In this document: positions 23,028-31,550 of the stretch, piece by piece
How positions within the stretch are numbered: position 1 is the stretch's first letter
Layout of the letters: each line of letters begins with the position of its first letter
Source: Phragmitibacter sp.
Lineage (GTDB): Bacteria > Verrucomicrobiota > Verrucomicrobiia > Verrucomicrobiales > Verrucomicrobiaceae
Length of the DNA stretch: 41,116 bases
NCBI GenBank assembly: GCA_025361865.1
Contig: JANYJH010000377.1
Coordinates: 1 to 41,116 of the forward strand
Direction: 5' to 3'
Notes under the pieces: model-generated
Told to the model about the DNA's origin: nothing
The model's input: the letters and a program-made list of their open reading frames with translations, nothing else
Databases searched by the model: none
Translations under genes and position numbers: made by a program

Positions 23028-23525
23028 TTAGCAGCCGATGGAATCATAAGAGATTTCCACGATCAACTTGCCAGCGGTTGGCAGCGCGACAGTGCTTGCG
23101 CCCGTTGAGAGGTAGAGCCGAAGCTCATCATCAGCGTTGAGCGCGATGGTGTCGCTTGCACCGGAAAGCGAGGCAAACGTAATCGGCACCGTTGTTGCGG
23201 CCACCGTAGCGGTCACAGCAGAAAGCGCCGTGATGACCGGAGTGGCCACGTTGGTTGCCTTCTTAAGCTGGAACTTCACGTCCGGCGTTCCGGCGATGTC
23301 GCTGGAGAAGCGAATGCGGCATCCTTCGGGGATGATGCGCGCATTCTTCGATTCCAAGCGACCCAAGACGACGTATTCGCCGTTCGCCTCAGTGCCCACT
23401 GGGGTTACGAGAAACCGGGCCTTGTTGTGCTCGTAAGCCAGCAAGTCGCGGTTCGGTGCCGCCGTCCGGCTGCCAGCGGCAGCAAGATCAACGGCAATTT
23501 TCCAATCAGATTTGTATGTAGCCAT
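23028..23525 (-). CDS. Probable head decoration/stabilisation protein
   Basis: 165 residues, beta-rich: VVLGRLESKNARIIPEGCRI, then VTATVAATTVPITFASLSG and GKLIVEISYDS. The mid-part Ala/Thr/Val strands look like an immunoglobulin-like or jelly-roll fold. Directly downstream of the major capsid gene with a short spacer and a good Shine-Dalgarno (AGAGGA), which suggests high expression. No named family recognised; a tail or head-fibre role is possible. Confidence 0.55.
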   Translation of the reverse strand: MATYKSDWKIAVDLAAAGSRTAAPNRDLLAYEHNKARFLVTPVGTEANGEYVVLGRLESKNARIIPEGCRIRFSSDIAGTPDVKFQLKKATNVATPVITALSAVTATVAATTVPITFASLSGASDTIALNADDELRLYLSTGASTVALPTAGKLIVEISYDSIGC

Positions 23526-23556
23526 ATTAAGTTTTTCCTCTGGTCAAAGTTTCGGC

Positions 23557-24501
23557 TTAGGCGTTGTAGCTTGGGATTTCCAAGACCATTTCATCAAAGA
23601 CGCGGAAGACGCCGAAGTTGGCGTAAGCGCTTACGGTGATGGCGTGACGAGTGTCCGCATTGCCTTCATCAATGCGGGTATCCACACCGCTGATGGGTGC
23701 CCAGCAGAACGCACGCTTGACGAAAGCCAAGCAAGTCGTGATGCCGCTCACAATCGGAAGTCGTGTCGTGGTGATAACGCGGAAGTTGAACAACTTCGCC
23801 TCCATGTCGCCGCTGGAGCGCTTCATGAACCAGTCGAGAACGACTTTCGCCCACGCCTCGTTTGGAGCCGCTTCCGCCGAGAGCATGAGATAAGTCTCAT
23901 CATCAGGGCTGATGGCGAGCACCATATCTTCGCGGTCAAAGTCAATCTGCAAATCTTGAAAGCGCTTTCGGGCGTTCAGAATCTTCCAGATGTGCAAGCC
24001 GCTATTGCTTCCAAGGCTTGCGCCGGGCTTGACGTAGTTGACAGGGATCACCTGCGTTGCAGGGAAGGCCGTAGGCGTCACGTAGGGATCAGAGCCGCCG
24101 AGGCTGTCTGCCATCGCCGCAGTAATGAACAAGTCATCACGGAGACGGTTCAGCGCCTTCATGCTGTCTTGAATCACCTCACCCGTGGGAAGCGAGATGG
24201 TATCCAGCAACTTTTGATCACCACGATCAAACTTGACCGGACGCATATCAAGGGACTGCCAGAAGCCGGAGCGGAAGCCAGCTTCAAATTCTTTGGCCGT
24301 GTTGGAGCCGAATCGGGCATTGTTCACGAACCACTCTTGAGTGTCGCGCATCCGTTTGACGTATTGCTTCGCGGTCCATTTCGGATCGACGTTAGTGACA
24401 GACGCGAACTTGGCGTCATTTTGCTGGATGGCAGCTTCAAAGCTGTCTTGAAACTGCCTCCGCGTATGTTCGGGAATTGTGTAAGTAGGTCCAAAAGACA
24501 T
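23557..24501 (-). CDS. Major capsid protein
   Basis: 314 residues, MSFGPTYTIPEHTRRQFQDS onward. It has the helical N-terminal arm, then FITAAMADSLGGSDPYVTPT and YLMLSAEAAPNEAWAK, and ends in a strand-rich part with VSAYANFGVFRVFDEMVLEI, the closing segment common in HK97-fold capsid proteins of podoviruses. Position (after scaffold, before adaptor) and size fit. No N-terminal maturation cleavage is obvious. Confidence 0.85.
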   Translation of the reverse strand: MSFGPTYTIPEHTRRQFQDSFEAAIQQNDAKFASVTNVDPKWTAKQYVKRMRDTQEWFVNNARFGSNTAKEFEAGFRSGFWQSLDMRPVKFDRGDQKLLDTISLPTGEVIQDSMKALNRLRDDLFITAAMADSLGGSDPYVTPTAFPATQVIPVNYVKPGASLGSNSGLHIWKILNARKRFQDLQIDFDREDMVLAISPDDETYLMLSAEAAPNEAWAKVVLDWFMKRSSGDMEAKLFNFRVITTTRLPIVSGITTCLAFVKRAFCWAPISGVDTRIDEGNADTRHAITVSAYANFGVFRVFDEMVLEIPSYNA

Positions 24502-24679
24502 GAGAATCGAGAGTTATGGGCTGAGCCCGGTTTTGCGATTCGCTGGCCTTTCGGTAAGCCGCGTGTGCGGGCCGAAGCGTAGCGGTGGGAGCATTGGTAA
24601 GCGCTCAACAGAGCGGCCTTGCCTTCACAAGAAAACCCGTGGTGAATGCTTCACCCGTTTGCAAGTGATTTGTTAGGCT
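24502..24679. promoter_or_regulatory. 178-base gap upstream of the capsid gene
   Basis: No gene found. It contains two small hairpins: GGTGAA-TGC-TTCACC (24641-24655) and CGCTC-AACA-GAGCG (around 24603-24616). Read leftward the first is followed by ACGGGTTTTCTTG and may be a weak terminator after the methyltransferase gene. A gap this size before the most expressed gene suggests a separate promoter, but no clear hexamers are visible. Confidence 0.4.
24641..24655 (-). terminator. Weak leftward terminator candidate
   Basis: GGTGAA-TGC-TTCACC, six pairs and a three-base loop, followed on the minus strand by an interrupted T-run (GGGTTTTCTTG). It lies just after the methyltransferase stop. Confidence 0.4.
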
Positions 24680-25174
24680 TCATAGCCGTGGGCGGTAGAT
24701 CACGACGGCGACGGGAAACGGAGCGGAGGCGTCCGCACCTGCGAATTTCACGCGGCCTTTCGGGAATCGCACTTCACCCTTGGCGGCGTAGCGATGCCAC
24801 CACTCGGTATCCACGCGGGCAGGCACGAAGCACACGACGAGCGCGCCGTTGTCGCGGGCTTCCTCGTATGCCTTTTTCATCCACGTTCCGAGTTCGCGGC
24901 CATAGGGCGGGTTCATAAACACCCGCTCGTCTTGCCAGCTTTGAGCGAGGCCGTTTTCTTCTGGCGTGTAGTGCTTTTTACACTTCGCCGTTTCGTGGTG
25001 GCAGCAAGGATCGAGAGTGAAGTCGAACTCAAGATCGAGGTAGCAGAACCACTCTTGAGGCGTGGCCCACGTCATGTCTTTCGAGAAGGACATCACGCGC
25101 CGCGAGTGCTGCGAAGAAGCAGAACCAGGCGCTGCACCCAATGAGTCGGGCGGTGGAGTTTCAGTTGTATTCAT
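24680..25174 (-). CDS. Phage DNA N6-adenine methyltransferase (Dam family)
   Basis: 164 residues. W-A-TP at 36-39, FTLDPCCHH at 52-60, NGLAQSW, VFMNPPYG with the catalytic NPPY at 88-91, and VCFVPARVDTEWWHRYA followed by GRVKFAG: the ordered motifs of the short phage N6-adenine methyltransferase family (Dam, PF05869 type). It probably methylates phage DNA, giving protection from host restriction or marking replicated DNA. Such genes usually sit with replication genes; here it is in the head module between scaffold and capsid, coupled by ATGA to the small gene before it. Confidence 0.88.
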   Translation of the reverse strand: MNTTETPPPDSLGAAPGSASSQHSRRVMSFSKDMTWATPQEWFCYLDLEFDFTLDPCCHHETAKCKKHYTPEENGLAQSWQDERVFMNPPYGRELGTWMKKAYEEARDNGALVVCFVPARVDTEWWHRYAAKGEVRFPKGRVKFAGADASAPFPVAVVIYRPRL

Positions 25175-25515
25175 AGGTCTTTTGCGCCCGCCTCATTGAC
25201 TGAGCGTGTCATAAAATCGAGCAAAGCCTTAAACATCTTCACTTCCTCGCGGCATTTGACGGCGATTTGCCCATGCCTCAACGAAGGTTCCTTCATGTCT
25301 TTGATTTCTGCTTTGCTCAGTCGCCTGCCCTTAGTGACACGCGCTCCAGGCGTCTTTGACAAGCGCTCGAATTCTTCGGGGGAGATAGGCTTGACGGCTG
25401 CCATCGCTTCACGGCACCGCAGCGATTGCTCGGAAACAGCTAGCTTGGCTCGAACGAAGGCGAACATGGCGCGGCTGCCATCCTTCAGGGCGGGAGTAGT
25501 CGTTTCTGTATTCAT
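25171..25515 (-). CDS. Hypothetical protein coupled to the methyltransferase
   Basis: 114 residues, helical and strongly charged; contains PISPEEFERLSKTPGARVTK and KAEIKDMKEPSLRHGQIAVK. No family recognised. ATGA overlap with the methyltransferase start and only three bases from the scaffold stop (25519). It could be a partner of the enzyme or a head-assembly protein. Confidence 0.6.
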   Translation of the reverse strand: MNTETTTPALKDGSRAMFAFVRAKLAVSEQSLRCREAMAAVKPISPEEFERLSKTPGARVTKGRRLSKAEIKDMKEPSLRHGQIAVKCREEVKMFKALLDFMTRSVNEAGAKDL

Positions 25516-25518
25516 ATA

Positions 25519-26391
25519 TCATTTTTGCGGATACGCCGTAGCATAAGCGCGGTTGAACCGCTCAACCGTAGCAGGGTCTTGACGATCCAGCGCGGCCCGA
25601 TCCGTATGCTTGGGGTCGCTCATCACAGCTTTGGCCCATGACAGTTCTGAAGAAGCCCCGCCGCCACCACTGGCTCCACCGCCGCGATGATCTTCACCCG
25701 AAGCGCGAGCCGCCCATGAGGCGAATTCAAGGGCGTCATTGCCCCAGTAGCCCGTGGAATTAGGATCAAACGCGCCTGATGCCGCCGCTTTCTTCAACGA
25801 CTCAGGAACACCACGAGCATTTACGAGCGAGCCAGCGCTGACGACGGCCTTGTCCACTTCCCCGCCGAAGCGTTTGGCCAAGTCTTCTTTTTCCATCTTC
25901 AAAGCTTGGTCCATCATCACTTGATTTGCGGCAGCTTGCGAGCCGACATACCCGACTTGAAACTCTTTCACCTTCACGGCTTGGCTCGGCGTCAACCCGA
26001 TGGCGTGAGCGACCTTCGAGAATTCCTTACCCATGTTTTCATCCCAATTAATGCCGTCTGGCATCTTTTCCGGCGCTGCCATGTCGTAGGCTTCTGGCGC
26101 GTCTGGACGGCCCAGCGCTTTATAAAAGGCGTCGAAGTCTTCCGGCTTGGCATCGGCACCCGGCATCTTGATCATGCCTTCCGTCTTCTGACGGGCTGCG
26201 GTCATGTTGTCGCGAATAAAGCCAGCCAATGGAGCGGGCGCTTTATCCAGCCAAGACGCAGGATCAGCGAGGCTTTCGGCACCATCCACGCCTTTAGAGA
26301 TGATGCCTTCGTGCCATGCAGGAGCAGGAGCAGCGCCGCCGCCACCACCTTGGCTTTCGCCTTCAAATAAGGGTGTTCTGAGTGTGATCAT
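25519..26391 (-). CDS. Scaffolding protein
   Basis: 290 residues, acidic and helical. GRPDAPEAYDM (about 96-106), AAPEKMPDGINWDENMGKEF and KVAHAIGLTPSQAVKVKEFQ match the consensus of podoviral scaffold proteins (GRPdkPEgYe, LgLt..Qa..). The end has a Gly/Ser linker (HRGGGASGGGGASSELSWAK) and a short basic C-terminus (YATAYPQK), which may bind capsid. It precedes the capsid, as expected. Confidence 0.82.
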   Translation of the reverse strand: MITLRTPLFEGESQGGGGGAAPAPAWHEGIISKGVDGAESLADPASWLDKAPAPLAGFIRDNMTAARQKTEGMIKMPGADAKPEDFDAFYKALGRPDAPEAYDMAAPEKMPDGINWDENMGKEFSKVAHAIGLTPSQAVKVKEFQVGYVGSQAAANQVMMDQALKMEKEDLAKRFGGEVDKAVVSAGSLVNARGVPESLKKAAASGAFDPNSTGYWGNDALEFASWAARASGEDHRGGGASGGGGASSELSWAKAVMSDPKHTDRAALDRQDPATVERFNRAYATAYPQK

Positions 26392-26410
26392 AATTTGAGT
26401 GGTGATGTGT

Positions 26411-26656
26411 TTACTGACGTGATTTCCAGAGCGCCCATTCTGGCGTCAACTCGCCTAAACGGGGGTTTTGCTCAGGCTCAGGATCGTTGGAGACGAGGCG
26501 GAACTCTGAAAATTCAACGTCCGCTTCTGCAAGCGCGGTCTTGATTTGACCCTTGATGATGGGTGGAATCGGCGCGGAATGCGTGACGATGCCGCCTTCG
26601 ATGGATGCGATGACAGTCTCGTCTCGCATGATTTGATTTCCTTCAATGATGATCAT
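26411..26656 (-). CDS. Small hypothetical head-region protein
   Basis: 81 residues, MIIIEGNQIMRDETVIASIE onward, with beta-strand start and a Pro-rich end (EPEQNPRLGELTPEWALWKS). No family recognised. The first ATG is used; an internal MRDE start is possible. It lies between the Bbp19-like gene (two bases) and the scaffold gene. Confidence 0.6.
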   Translation of the reverse strand: MIIIEGNQIMRDETVIASIEGGIVTHSAPIPPIIKGQIKTALAEADVEFSEFRLVSNDPEPEQNPRLGELTPEWALWKSRQ

Positions 26657-26658
26657 GG

Positions 26659-26955
26659 TTATTCAATGGGTGGATGTGTCCTTTTCGCGGCCCAGCCGTA
26701 GCGCCACAAGAGCGCGACTACCTCTTTCCGACCACGATCAACAAGCGCGTCATCCGAGGGTAAGGGCGAGTGATCTAAGGGATGCGCCGTGGCGCACAGG
26801 GCGCAAATGATGCGTTGTCCCGCTGGCGTCTGGAGCACGGTCTCACAGTCACGGGCAAAGGACGTGAGCGCTTCCTCTTGCGTGATGCCCTCAACCATCA
26901 AGGCTTGCTGTTCCGCAGCGGCGAGAACGCCACGTTCAAAGGGTTGTAAAATCAT
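26659..26955 (-). CDS. Small head protein, Bbp19-like
   Basis: 98 residues. FARDCETVLQTPAGQRIICA (52-ish) and VDRGRKEVVALLWRYG follow the pattern of the Bbp19 family of short podoviral proteins encoded just after the portal. Function unknown. ATGA overlap with the portal stop. Confidence 0.55.
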   Translation of the reverse strand: MILQPFERGVLAAAEQQALMVEGITQEEALTSFARDCETVLQTPAGQRIICALCATAHPLDHSPLPSDDALVDRGRKEVVALLWRYGWAAKRTHPPIE

Positions 26956-28625
26956 GATGCGTCCTCCTGCGGTTGTTGCTGAGCTTGCGCCTGTGCGGCA
27001 CCCGCAACCTGCTTCACAATCTCAGGATTCTTAGCGGCTTCCATCATCGCTTGTTGCTGTTGCTGCGCTTGTTCAGCCTGCGCTCTGGCTTGCCGTAGCT
27101 GCGTAACGGTATCCTCATCTTTGAGGTAGTCCGAAGGGATGCCAGAGCCGCGCGCAATATCGCGAAAAGCTCGATCATCATCCAAGTTATCCAGTGCCTT
27201 GGAGCCCGTCTGAATAAGCGGCGTGAACAGGCCGATGAGGTCGGAAAGACCTTGTTGCTTCGCCTTCTGCATGGCCAGCGCCATACGATTTGTCTGAACT
27301 GAGCGAGGGAAAAGCATCATCGGTTGCCCCGCCGCATTCTGGACAAAGGCCTCACGAGGAGCTTTGGGGAACCGACCGCTACGGTAAAGCACCATGAAGA
27401 CGCGCTCCAGAATCGGATTGATAAGGTCCGTGGTTAGCGCCGTGAAAGCAGGCGAAAACCGCGCCAGCTTCTCCGCTTCCAAAGCTTGGACGTGGGGAAT
27501 GTTCAACTGTCCATTCCGCTGATTGAACATCTCAAACAGCGAGCGATGGAAGGCCTCGTTGATGGCTTTTTCCTTTCGCTCGATCAACGTAACGCCGATG
27601 TCGAAACGCCCCGCCGCTGCCCATTCATAAGGACTTTGCTCACGCGAAAGCCCGCCATAGGTGATGCCGCCCGCTCGTAAATCTGGCACGCCTTGCACGC
27701 CTTGAGGCATGATGATTCGTGGATTAACCGTAACCTCTGCCAGTGTGGCCAGAAGCATTTCCAGATAATTCACGCCCCGAATCTCCGCGAGCGCCCGCAT
27801 GGCAGGACTCACGCCGTAAGCGGACGCTTCCGACCACTTGAGATACCGCGTGACGAAAGCCGGAAGCTCTTCAAAGCCTGATTCTTCCACCATTTGCTTC
27901 GATGCGATGTGGATATAAATGGAAGCTATCGGCATCGCTTTAGGGCCAACGCCTCCGTGCTTCGCTTCACGGGGGAAAAGACAATGCAGGAACCGATGCT
28001 TACTGTTGAGCCGATTGGCCGCGAGATCGTTCTGAATGACGGGCGGCAGGTTGCTAAACCGCTCTGATGCCTGCGAAGCGGTGAATTCGCGCTCGCGAAA
28101 GACCACGTCCACGTTCCCCTCCTCGTTCTCTTGGATCACGTAGGTGCCTACGTCCCACGTCCGAAAGTTTAGCGGGGCCGTCTTGCCAGCTTCGCACCAA
28201 AGAGATGCCGTGCCGAAGGTGGAGCGATCTTGCAAGGCTTCGTGTGCCCGACTGTAGAAGTTGCTTCCGAAGAGCGTAGCCAGCGCTATCTCCGTGCAGC
28301 TTTGCAGCCATTGCTCAAGCGCATCATTTCCCGCCTGTTGCGGTGCGGGCTTCCACACAAACCACGGAGTCTCGCTGGGCATGATCCAAGCCATGCAGCC
28401 AGCGGCCAGGACTTCGTTTGCTTCCACGGCTACCGAGTTCAGCAACCGAGTGTCCGGCGCGTAGTTGTCCGTGGTTGTCGAGCGCGACGTCGCAGTGATG
28501 AGGCTGGAGATTTTTCGAGTGAGGCACATTCGCCCGCACTCACTCCAAAGATTCATCATCCCGCTCGCGTCAGTGCGCAGGCGCTCGTTTAGTTGAATCA
28601 AAGCTGATGGGCTGGTGTCCATCAA
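26952..28625 (-). CDS. Portal protein (head-tail connector, T7 gp8-like)
   Basis: 557 residues. Forms the ring through which DNA enters and leaves. RTWDVGTYVIQENEEGNVDV (about 150), FVTRYLKWSEASAYGVSPAM and TALTTDLINPILERVFMVLY are typical of the T7-type head-to-tail connector family. The C-terminal Gln-rich coil (AQAEQAQQQQQAMMEAAK) is also usual. ATGA overlap with the gene before it (28622-28625). Confidence 0.92.
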   Translation of the reverse strand: MMDTSPSALIQLNERLRTDASGMMNLWSECGRMCLTRKISSLITATSRSTTTDNYAPDTRLLNSVAVEANEVLAAGCMAWIMPSETPWFVWKPAPQQAGNDALEQWLQSCTEIALATLFGSNFYSRAHEALQDRSTFGTASLWCEAGKTAPLNFRTWDVGTYVIQENEEGNVDVVFREREFTASQASERFSNLPPVIQNDLAANRLNSKHRFLHCLFPREAKHGGVGPKAMPIASIYIHIASKQMVEESGFEELPAFVTRYLKWSEASAYGVSPAMRALAEIRGVNYLEMLLATLAEVTVNPRIIMPQGVQGVPDLRAGGITYGGLSREQSPYEWAAAGRFDIGVTLIERKEKAINEAFHRSLFEMFNQRNGQLNIPHVQALEAEKLARFSPAFTALTTDLINPILERVFMVLYRSGRFPKAPREAFVQNAAGQPMMLFPRSVQTNRMALAMQKAKQQGLSDLIGLFTPLIQTGSKALDNLDDDRAFRDIARGSGIPSDYLKDEDTVTQLRQARAQAEQAQQQQQAMMEAAKNPEIVKQVAGAAQAQAQQQPQEDAS

Positions 28626-29038
28626 GCCAGCGTCGAATTGCTTCCCAGCATGGACATTCCGCCGAGGCTGTTTCCCGTATTCCCTGCCAAAGACGTAGAG
28701 CCGAAACCGAAGCGTCGCTTGTTTGCGCGCACCTGATCACGCCCAGCCTCAACAGTATCCATTGAGGTCATAGACTGCGGGGATGGTGGTGGCGCAGGAG
28801 TGTAAGTGGGGAGCTCCACGTTTGCGCTCTGCTGAGCAAGCGAAAGCTGCTTGTTCATCAGGCTTAGTTGCTGCCTGAATTGAGATTGGGATTGTTCCCG
28901 TGACTTTTGCTGCTCCTTCAAAGCGGCTTGCTGGTTATTGCCCCCACCCTTGCCAAGCACGGGAGATGCGCCAAAGCCAAAGCCACTACGCGCATAAATG
29001 CACGGCCCGTCGCTGCAATCGTCGAGTGAATTTTTCAT
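28622..29038 (-). CDS. Gln-rich coiled-coil protein before the portal (gp7.3-like position)
   Basis: 138 residues from the ATG at 29038. An FGFGASPV start, then a Gln-rich coil (NNQQAALKEQQKSREQSQSQ) and a Gly/Ser-rich, unstructured end (SLAGNTGNSLGGMSML). T7 gp7.3, a tail assembly factor of similar size, precedes the portal; similarity here is by position only. A GTG at 29050 with GAGG upstream and a TTG at 29077 are alternatives. It overlaps the next upstream gene's end by about 53 bases. Confidence 0.55.
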   Translation of the reverse strand: MKNSLDDCSDGPCIYARSGFGFGASPVLGKGGGNNQQAALKEQQKSREQSQSQFRQQLSLMNKQLSLAQQSANVELPTYTPAPPPSPQSMTSMDTVEAGRDQVRANKRRFGFGSTSLAGNTGNSLGGMSMLGSNSTLA

Positions 29039-29357
29039 AACAAAGCACACGGGATTGATTACCTCGTTCAAATGCAATGTGTTTTTTTGGAAACGGCAAC
29101 CAGCTTACGGTTTCCGCCACATCTCCCGACAGAAGCCAAATCCACCAGCAATCCCCATCCGCATCTATCCGCCACGGTTCTCGAAGCCATTCCATCGGCC
29201 AATCACTGCGGACGATTCGCACCATTGCGAAGGCTGTTGGAGTGCAGACGACGTAACCATGCTGGAAATGATGCCAGAGGTCCTCTTCAAAAGACCGTGC
29301 GCATGGCTCTCGATCATACACCGCGCGGGCTTGCTCGTAAATGCTCGTGGTGTTCAT
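28986..29357 (-). CDS. Conserved small phage protein between terminase and portal
   Basis: 123 residues, MNTTSIYEQARAVYDREPCA onward, rich in Trp (SDWPMEWLREPWRIDADGDC, then WWIWLLSGDVAETVSWLPFP) and ending RRLQRRAVHLCA. The pattern is familiar from podoviral genomes, where such a gene often lies at this place; some such proteins are called acetyltransferase-like. I assign no function. ATGA overlap with the terminase stop supports the start. Confidence 0.6.
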   Translation of the reverse strand: MNTTSIYEQARAVYDREPCARSFEEDLWHHFQHGYVVCTPTAFAMVRIVRSDWPMEWLREPWRIDADGDCWWIWLLSGDVAETVSWLPFPKKHIAFERGNQSRVLCYEKFTRRLQRRAVHLCA

Positions 29358-30958
29358 AGCCGCATCCCCATTGTGGCTCTGACTGCCTTCACCTGCACAT
29401 CACGGGCAAAGCGGCCTGATTTATCTTGGTTGAAAGGCGTCGTAAGTGACCCTGCGCCTGCGATAGAGTCCACCATGCCTAAAGAATCAGCCTCGCCGAA
29501 GGTGCGCAAGGCATCGGCTGTGTGGCAACAGAGGTCTTTGTGAACCAGTCCGCGGTCGTTCTTTCGATAGCCTTCCAGCCGCCCAATTCCTGACGGCAAT
29601 TCAGTCTCGCCTTGCCTCACATTCACGTCGCAGCGTGATGCAAACCACATGCGCGTCATACGTCGCCTTACCTCGCCCACACCAACCCAGACATCAGGTG
29701 TTCGCGGAACTACATAGACCATGGACGCAGGCAGCATCCCCGGCTCGATCATCTGTGTGCGGAATGATTTACCTGATCCCTTGTCCCGAATATCCGCATC
29801 GTGCGGAACAAATACAGCCGCCACGGGACCAAGCTCTTGAGCCCATCGCCGAACAATATCTACGGCCCCGACTGCGCCAACTCCATCACCAGATGACCAA
29901 GCGTGAACTAGGATGTCCATAGGCATCTTTTGGATGGCCCACGCAGCAAGGCCATCTTCCGTTCCGAGGTCAAAATACACGCATAAGGGATAGCCTCGCT
30001 CAACGGGGAATTGTCTCACACGGCCTTCCATGCGCATCCTTGCCAGCTCTGGATAAATAGCGCCTGACACCATTGCTTTGTCGCACTCATCAATGATTGA
30101 CGGATACTCTTGGAGCATCTTGTCGCCCTGCTCCCGTTGCTTGACCTCATACCAAGCTTGTTGCTCATGAGTCGCGACAACACCAATCTTGGCCAAGTCT
30201 TCAAAATATCGTATAACCCCGCCATCATTAGGCTTGTGGCCTGATAGACGGTAGTCTGGATGGCCCAGCCAAGAAAAGAAATGAAGTCTCCAATCAGCCT
30301 TAGTTTGTGGCGCTGCTCCTGATCGTTTTGCAAGTCTAAATAAACGAGCGCAAGCCCCAACCTGACCTGCGCGCATTGTGGTTTCCACATCCACAATATC
30401 GTCGGGTAAGACCGCATTCATGGAGCCTTGCATGATGGACTCTCCTTTCATCTCGCTCTCGTCGCATATCGGCCCGAACTCCGAGATGTGGAGCCGTTGA
30501 GGCGTGCGTCCCGTGAAGGAAACACCCCCCTGAAAAAGGCTCCCGTTGCTCCATTCAAGCTCTCCACTGTTGTCTGTAATCAATGGATTTGCCTCGTGGA
30601 TGAGCGCCCATAATGCGGCAATCACAGGATTAGGATGCTTGGGACCATTGAGCCAAGCAAAACGGAATATTTCGAGTTTCTCAAAGGCGTCCGGAGCCGT
30701 CCGGTCGATGATTGCAGCTTTGAAATTGGGATTGAACGCGCAGTCATCGCCGTTTTCTAAAACGATCTCCGTTGAGATGCCCAATTTGCGGGCCTTTGGC
30801 GTAAAATTCCGTGTATGTCGATTGTTTCTGAAATCGAGCTGTTCCTTTCGGGCAATGAAGGGGGTTGCCTTGCCTCTCACCAGGATAAGATAGAGGTTCT
30901 CAAGCCGCCACTTGCGGTCCTTCAGCCTACCCAATGCTGACGCAAGTTTAACGTCCAT
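29354..30958 (-). CDS. terL: Terminase large subunit
   Basis: 534 residues; ATPase and nuclease that package DNA. KARKLGIST at 55-63 is the modified Walker A, and RLHISEFG at 155-162 the Walker B/catalytic Glu region. The nuclease half shows YFDLGTEDGLAAW (328-340), FVPHDADIRDKGSG (383-396) and HTADALRTF (479-487), the acidic triad of the RNase H fold. Good Shine-Dalgarno (GGGAGG, seven bases before ATG). It overlaps the small subunit gene by 11 bases. Confidence 0.93.
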   Translation of the reverse strand: MDVKLASALGRLKDRKWRLENLYLILVRGKATPFIARKEQLDFRNNRHTRNFTPKARKLGISTEIVLENGDDCAFNPNFKAAIIDRTAPDAFEKLEIFRFAWLNGPKHPNPVIAALWALIHEANPLITDNSGELEWSNGSLFQGGVSFTGRTPQRLHISEFGPICDESEMKGESIMQGSMNAVLPDDIVDVETTMRAGQVGACARLFRLAKRSGAAPQTKADWRLHFFSWLGHPDYRLSGHKPNDGGVIRYFEDLAKIGVVATHEQQAWYEVKQREQGDKMLQEYPSIIDECDKAMVSGAIYPELARMRMEGRVRQFPVERGYPLCVYFDLGTEDGLAAWAIQKMPMDILVHAWSSGDGVGAVGAVDIVRRWAQELGPVAAVFVPHDADIRDKGSGKSFRTQMIEPGMLPASMVYVVPRTPDVWVGVGEVRRRMTRMWFASRCDVNVRQGETELPSGIGRLEGYRKNDRGLVHKDLCCHTADALRTFGEADSLGMVDSIAGAGSLTTPFNQDKSGRFARDVQVKAVRATMGMRL

Positions 30959-31421
30959 GCGTCGCCTCCCTAATGAGGACTAGCGCATTAGCAAGCTCGC
31001 TGTTCGCGCCAGCCTCAGCCCCATCAACGGCGAGGTCATTGTCAAGCTGGATGGCCTTGAGCTTGCAGGGCAGCTTTACCCGAACGCTCGTCTCTTCAGC
31101 GCCTTCGATGTAGGTCCGTTCTTGGCAAAGATCACTGTTATGATCCACCAAACCTATCGGAGTGCGGACCAGCCGCGCAAGAAACTCTCTTTTCTCAACG
31201 ATGGAGAGCACGGCTTTTTTATCCATGATTGCATCAGCTTTTTTCTTTAGCTCTGTAATCCTGTCTTTCACCTGCCCTAATCTTGCCATTGCAGGCCCTT
31301 TGCTCTCATAGGTCACGCGCTTAGCGGCTGGATAGACCTTTCGATAGGCAGCGGCGGCAGAAAGCCCGTTGGCCATTCCTTGCGCAAAGGCTTCTTTTTT
31401 TGGCTTTTCGAGCACTGGCAT
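30948..31421 (-). CDS. terS: Terminase small subunit
   Basis: 157 residues. FAQGMANGLSAAAAYRKVYP is the DNA-binding helix-turn-helix typical of TerS (the usual SAtkAYe/A-Y pattern), followed by GPAMARLGQVKDRITELKKK, a coil for oligomers. It selects the DNA for packaging. First gene of the late operon; no Shine-Dalgarno. Confidence 0.85.
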   Translation of the reverse strand: MPVLEKPKKEAFAQGMANGLSAAAAYRKVYPAAKRVTYESKGPAMARLGQVKDRITELKKKADAIMDKKAVLSIVEKREFLARLVRTPIGLVDHNSDLCQERTYIEGAEETSVRVKLPCKLKAIQLDNDLAVDGAEAGANSELANALVLIREATHGR

Positions 31422-31550
31422 AATGACAAGTGCTGACTAATTCCAGCGCTGTCAAGGCTTGTGAAATCAAGGCTTTCCCAGCCGTGGTGCTGGCAGGGTT
31501 TTTTCATGCCCAGAAATAAAAATGAATAATAATTAAAGTATTTAGTTGCA
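31422..31550. promoter_or_regulatory. Divergent intergenic region: late promoter candidate
   Basis: 129 bases between terS (leftward) and a rightward gene; AT-rich at the right end (AAATAAAAATGAATAATAAT). On the minus strand a perfect TTGACA lies at 31455-31450, 29 bases before the terS ATG, but no good -10 follows at 16-18 bases. A short CCAGC/GCTGG hairpin (31478-31493) is followed by GGGTTTTTT on the plus strand. All late transcription probably starts here; the exact promoter is not resolved. Confidence 0.45.

Noticed and set aside
23512-24582. 356-codon rightward ORF opposite the capsid gene
   Set aside because: Same reason: a shadow of the capsid coding frame, with no domain and no coupling.
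31450-31455. TTGACA as a definite late promoter
   Set aside because: A perfect -35 word, but no acceptable -10 lies at 16-18 bases and the start codon is very near; kept only as part of the regulatory region.
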